The position numbers and the translations under genes are program-made. Shown here piece by piece: positions 61,558-64,000 of a DNA stretch of 64,000 bases. Positions within the stretch are counted from its first letter, which is position 1. Every line of letters starts with the position of its first letter. The stretch comes from Imperialibacter roseus (GTDB taxonomy: Bacteria; Bacteroidota; Bacteroidia; Cytophagales; Cyclobacteriaceae). The stretch covers positions 1,278,417-1,342,416 of the forward strand of contig NZ_CP136051.1 of assembly GCF_032999765.1 (NCBI RefSeq), written 5' to 3'. The notes beneath the pieces were generated by a model. It did not search any database, was not told the DNA's origin, and saw only the letters and a program-made list of their open reading frames with translations.

Positions 61558-62913
61558 CTATCCTTTGGCGGTCTCCATCAAGTCTATTTCCCTTTCGTTG
61601 AATTCGAACCCCATGGCTTCCAGTTCTTTCAGTACCGGCTTGTAGATTTCTCTTTTCGTAGGTATTTGCACACCGCTCAGTTTGAACTCACCATTCAAAA
61701 TCATCTTAGCGCCAATGCCAAGCGGCAACCCAACTGTTTTGGCCATAGCCGTATCGTTGGCATTGTCACCCATTACCACCATGTACGACTGGATTTCCCT
61801 GGCCTGGTCGCCTTCTTTGAAATCAAACTTATGCCACATCACGATCATGTCCTTCTCGTCTTTGCGGGGCGTCCACTTTTTCTTCAGAATATGCTCCAGG
61901 ATTTGTGCCGGAGTGCCTTCTTTTAATCCAACTAACTCATCATCGAACAGACCCAGCCACTTCAGCTTGTACATTTCTTCCGACTCCATGTCAATATTCA
62001 GATAATGGGCTAGTTTCAATTCTACGGAATCATGTGGATTGAAATACAGGAAGGAGTTGATAAACTGCCGGTGTGTCATTTCGTCGACTCTCTCCATTTT
62101 AAAGGAGTCGTCGGTGGCTCCGAGTTGAATGAAGATGTCCCAGGCCTTACAGAACCCAGGCCTGCGCAACGTGCCCCGATAAAGGGTTTGGATGTCCTGA
62201 AGCTCATAGGAGTCGACATACTTCAGTGAGTCTCTGTTGGCGTATCCTTCAAAATAGCCATGTCCGGGTATGTGGATGACTTCCGTGCGCCTGAACACCT
62301 TGTGATAGGGGATGTACTTGAAGCGCCCTTCCTGAATGAATTTCACAATGCCTTGCCCTGCCAACACCACGTTGCGGGGGTTCCAGGTGAACTTGTACTG
62401 CCAGGGGTTATCCTCGGTGGAGGGGGCCAGCAGCCCTCCGGTGAAGGTTTCGAACGCATGGAGTTTGTAGCCTTTGTCCTTGATCCGGTCAAGCACCTTC
62501 ATGGCCGACATATGGTCGAGGCCAGGGTCGAGGCCCATTTCCATGACGCAAATGGCTCCTTTGGCTTTGAATTTTTCATCAAGCGCTTTGATTTCGTCGG
62601 TAACATACGACGCCGTAATCATGTTGATGCCATGATCTGCACACACTTCAGCCACGTGGATATGGAACTTGGCGGGAAGCATAGAAATGACCAGGTCGGA
62701 TTTGGTTATTTCTTTGGTTTTCTGCTCCTGGTTAAAAATATCAAAAGAAATTACCTGTACGTTTTCAGCTGAGCCAAACTTTTCACTCAGGAAACCAACG
62801 TCGAGATCGCCGATGCAAAGCTGCCAGTTGTTTTCTTTCAGGAGGCTAATGAGATAGTTGATTAAAGAGAAGGAAGATCTTCCTGCTCCGACTAACAGTA
62901 TGCGCTTCGTCAT
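61558..62913 (-). CDS. Saccharopine dehydrogenase family protein
   Basis: A 451-residue protein with an N-terminal Rossmann motif 'RILLVGAGRSSFSLINYL', 'VISMLPAKFHIHVAEVCADHG', 'MGLDPGLDHMSAMKVLDRIKDKG' and the C-terminal 'NDTAMAKTVGLPLGIGAKMIL'. These match saccharopine dehydrogenase (glutamate-forming)/LYS9-like proteins. It may act in lysine degradation, but no LKR partner is adjacent. Confidence 0.87.
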   Translation of the reverse strand: MTKRILLVGAGRSSFSLINYLISLLKENNWQLCIGDLDVGFLSEKFGSAENVQVISFDIFNQEQKTKEITKSDLVISMLPAKFHIHVAEVCADHGINMITASYVTDEIKALDEKFKAKGAICVMEMGLDPGLDHMSAMKVLDRIKDKGYKLHAFETFTGGLLAPSTEDNPWQYKFTWNPRNVVLAGQGIVKFIQEGRFKYIPYHKVFRRTEVIHIPGHGYFEGYANRDSLKYVDSYELQDIQTLYRGTLRRPGFCKAWDIFIQLGATDDSFKMERVDEMTHRQFINSFLYFNPHDSVELKLAHYLNIDMESEEMYKLKWLGLFDDELVGLKEGTPAQILEHILKKKWTPRKDEKDMIVMWHKFDFKEGDQAREIQSYMVVMGDNANDTAMAKTVGLPLGIGAKMILNGEFKLSGVQIPTKREIYKPVLKELEAMGFEFNEREIDLMETAKG

Positions 62914-63017
62914 GTATATTTTTGGGTTAAATCGCTCGAAAATTAGCCGATTTGGTGGAGGCTTTAAAACTTTTTCAACAATAAATCAGTATAATGCTGT
63001 CCATCGAATATGTATAC

Positions 63018-63497
63018 ATGAGCAGAACGGGTAAAGTAGAAATCGATTATACAATCGTGCCATTAAATGAGCTGGGCAAAGAAGAGGCTGCACTAGTGAA
63101 AAGCGCCTTGCAGGCACGCTTCACTGCACACGCACCGTATTCCAACTTTCAGGTGGGGGCGGCGGCATTGCTGGCTGATGGTACTGTCGTGGCCGGTTCC
63201 AATCAGGAAAATCGTTCCTTTCCTGCAGGGCTTTGCGCTGAGAGGGTTTGCCTCTATCATGCTTCCTCCAATTACCCCGACACACCTATTGAAATGCTGG
63301 CTGTTGTCGCTTTTCCGGCAAAGTCGGAAGTGGCTGAGCCGGCTCACCCGTGTGGAGGCTGCCGGCAGGTGATGATGGAAATGCAGCACAAGCAACGTCG
63401 TCCGTTCAAGCTGCTACTCCTGTACCCCAACGATGAAGTGCTGGTGCTCGAAAAAGCCAGTGATTTGATGCCGTTTCCTTTCGAATCCGAAATTTGA
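63018..63497 (+). CDS. cdd: Cytidine deaminase
   Basis: About 159 residues from ATG 63018 (MSRTGKVEIDYT). Catalytic zinc site: 'FPAGLCAERVCLYHA' (Cys-Ala-Glu) and 'HPCGGCRQVMMEM' (PCGxCRQ), the three-Cys type of tetrameric deaminases. 'APYSNFQVGAAAL' is the substrate loop. Pyrimidine salvage. Confidence 0.94.
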   Translation: MSRTGKVEIDYTIVPLNELGKEEAALVKSALQARFTAHAPYSNFQVGAAALLADGTVVAGSNQENRSFPAGLCAERVCLYHASSNYPDTPIEMLAVVAFPAKSEVAEPAHPCGGCRQVMMEMQHKQRRPFKLLLLYPNDEVLVLEKASDLMPFPFESEI

Positions 63498-64000
63498 TCA
63501 CGACTCCCTGTGCACCATGGTGGCGCTCGCCTGGGCGGTCGGGAATAGCACGATGTCGCTTAGCAGCACATGAGGAGGCCGGGTAACCACGTACTTGATA
63601 ACATCCGCCACATCGTCTCCTGTTAAAGGCTTCATGCCTTTGTAAACCTGTTTGGCTTTTTCTTCGTCGCCTTTGAAGCGAACCAGCGAAAATTCAGTTT
63701 CCACAAGGCCAGGGTGAATGCCCGTTACTCTAATTCCATAGGGGTTCAGATCTAGTCGCATTCCGTTCGTGATGGCATCAACGGCATGCTTGCTGGCACA
63801 ATACACATTGCCTTTGGGATACACCTCTTTCCCGGCAATTGACCCAATGTTTACAATAAAACCCGACTTTTTTTCTACCATACCAGGGATGATGGCTTTG
63901 CTTACATAAAGCAGCCCTTTCACATTGATGTCAATCATGTCGTCCCAATCCTGCGTGCTGCCCTCATGAATAACATCCATGCCGTGCGCATTGCCGGCAT
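63498..64000 (-). CDS. SDR-family oxidoreductase, 5' part outside the window
   Basis: Reads from the window edge as 'AGNAHGMDVIHEGSTQDWDDMIDINVKGLLYVSKAIIPGM' with catalytic 'YCASKHAVDAITNGM' (Tyr-x-x-x-Lys), ending 'PTAQASATMVHRES'. The NAG segment lies at the very end of the window, so an ATG at 63980 is internal, not the start. Closest in character to YdfG/3-hydroxy-acid (serine) dehydrogenases. Converges on cdd with no gap. Confidence 0.9.
   Translation of the reverse strand, partial: AGNAHGMDVIHEGSTQDWDDMIDINVKGLLYVSKAIIPGMVEKKSGFIVNIGSIAGKEVYPKGNVYCASKHAVDAITNGMRLDLNPYGIRVTGIHPGLVETEFSLVRFKGDEEKAKQVYKGMKPLTGDDVADVIKYVVTRPPHVLLSDIVLFPTAQASATMVHRES

Noticed and set aside
1-64000. CRISPR arrays, tRNA or rRNA genes
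   Set aside because: No regularly spaced direct repeats and no cloverleaf or rRNA signatures were seen on either strand.

Overview
The window comes from a Bacteroidota chromosome, most likely a marine or soil Cytophagales-type bacterium. The evidence is a PorV/PorU-like type IX secretion (T9SS) pair with a C-terminal sorting-type domain, a TonB receptor paired with a DUF4249 lipoprotein, KdtA without an associated LPS cluster, LolA, and poor Shine-Dalgarno sequences. No rRNA, tRNA or CRISPR array was seen. Most of the window is ordinary core genome with clear operons; the stretch from 21.4 to 30.7 kb is not.

Layout. 0.2-6.3 kb: PorV2/PorU2-type T9SS pair. 6.3-11.6 kb: a translationally coupled minus-strand operon (epimerase/dehydratase, MBL hydrolase, adenylate-forming enzyme, FabH-like ketosynthase, sterol-desaturase-type hydroxylase) that looks like an uncharacterised acyl-condensation or lipid pathway. 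11.7-21.3 kb: lipoprotein, TPR-CHAT protease-like protein, GNAT, TfoX, DUF4249/TonB receptor pair, and a beta-propeller protein.

21.4-30.7 kb: an apparent decayed chromosomal integron. Eight single-function units all lie on the minus strand (RibD/DHFR-like, VOC, HigBA-1, serine hydrolase, APC permease, creatininase-like lipoprotein, unknown 184-aa protein, HigBA-2). They are separated by related ~155-160-bp imperfect palindromes with AAC...GTT outer cores. Next to the array is the C-terminal remnant of a tyrosine integrase. In two cassettes the core at the cassette start exactly complements the core at its own 3' end, which is the integron cassette rule; a third matches 6 of 7 bases. ORF-deleted group IIC introns lie on the opposite (plus) strand, and the best preserved one splits the GT|TAGCG core of its attC-like site, as the known group IIC-attC introns do. 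The introns carry short repeated micro-insertions, including inside domain V.

30.8-44.7 kb: housekeeping and metabolic genes (alpha/beta hydrolase, HAD, MtnK-like kinase plus ADP-ribosylglycohydrolase, FAN1-like VRR-NUC nuclease, GT4, Mpo1-like, FAD oxidase, NhaC, 3'-5' exonuclease, YigZ, TPR protein) with a frameshifted DUF2442 gene. 44.7-48.4 kb: a small cell-surface island (FemAB/GNAT-like, a sulfotransferase with three in-frame stops, GT2, PhyH-like oxygenase). 48.5-64 kb: core genes rsgA, kdtA, lolA-like, ftsK, pyrD, xerD, aroQ, aminotransferase V, marC-like, rnhA, trmN6-like, saccharopine-dehydrogenase-like, cdd, and an SDR cut by the window end.
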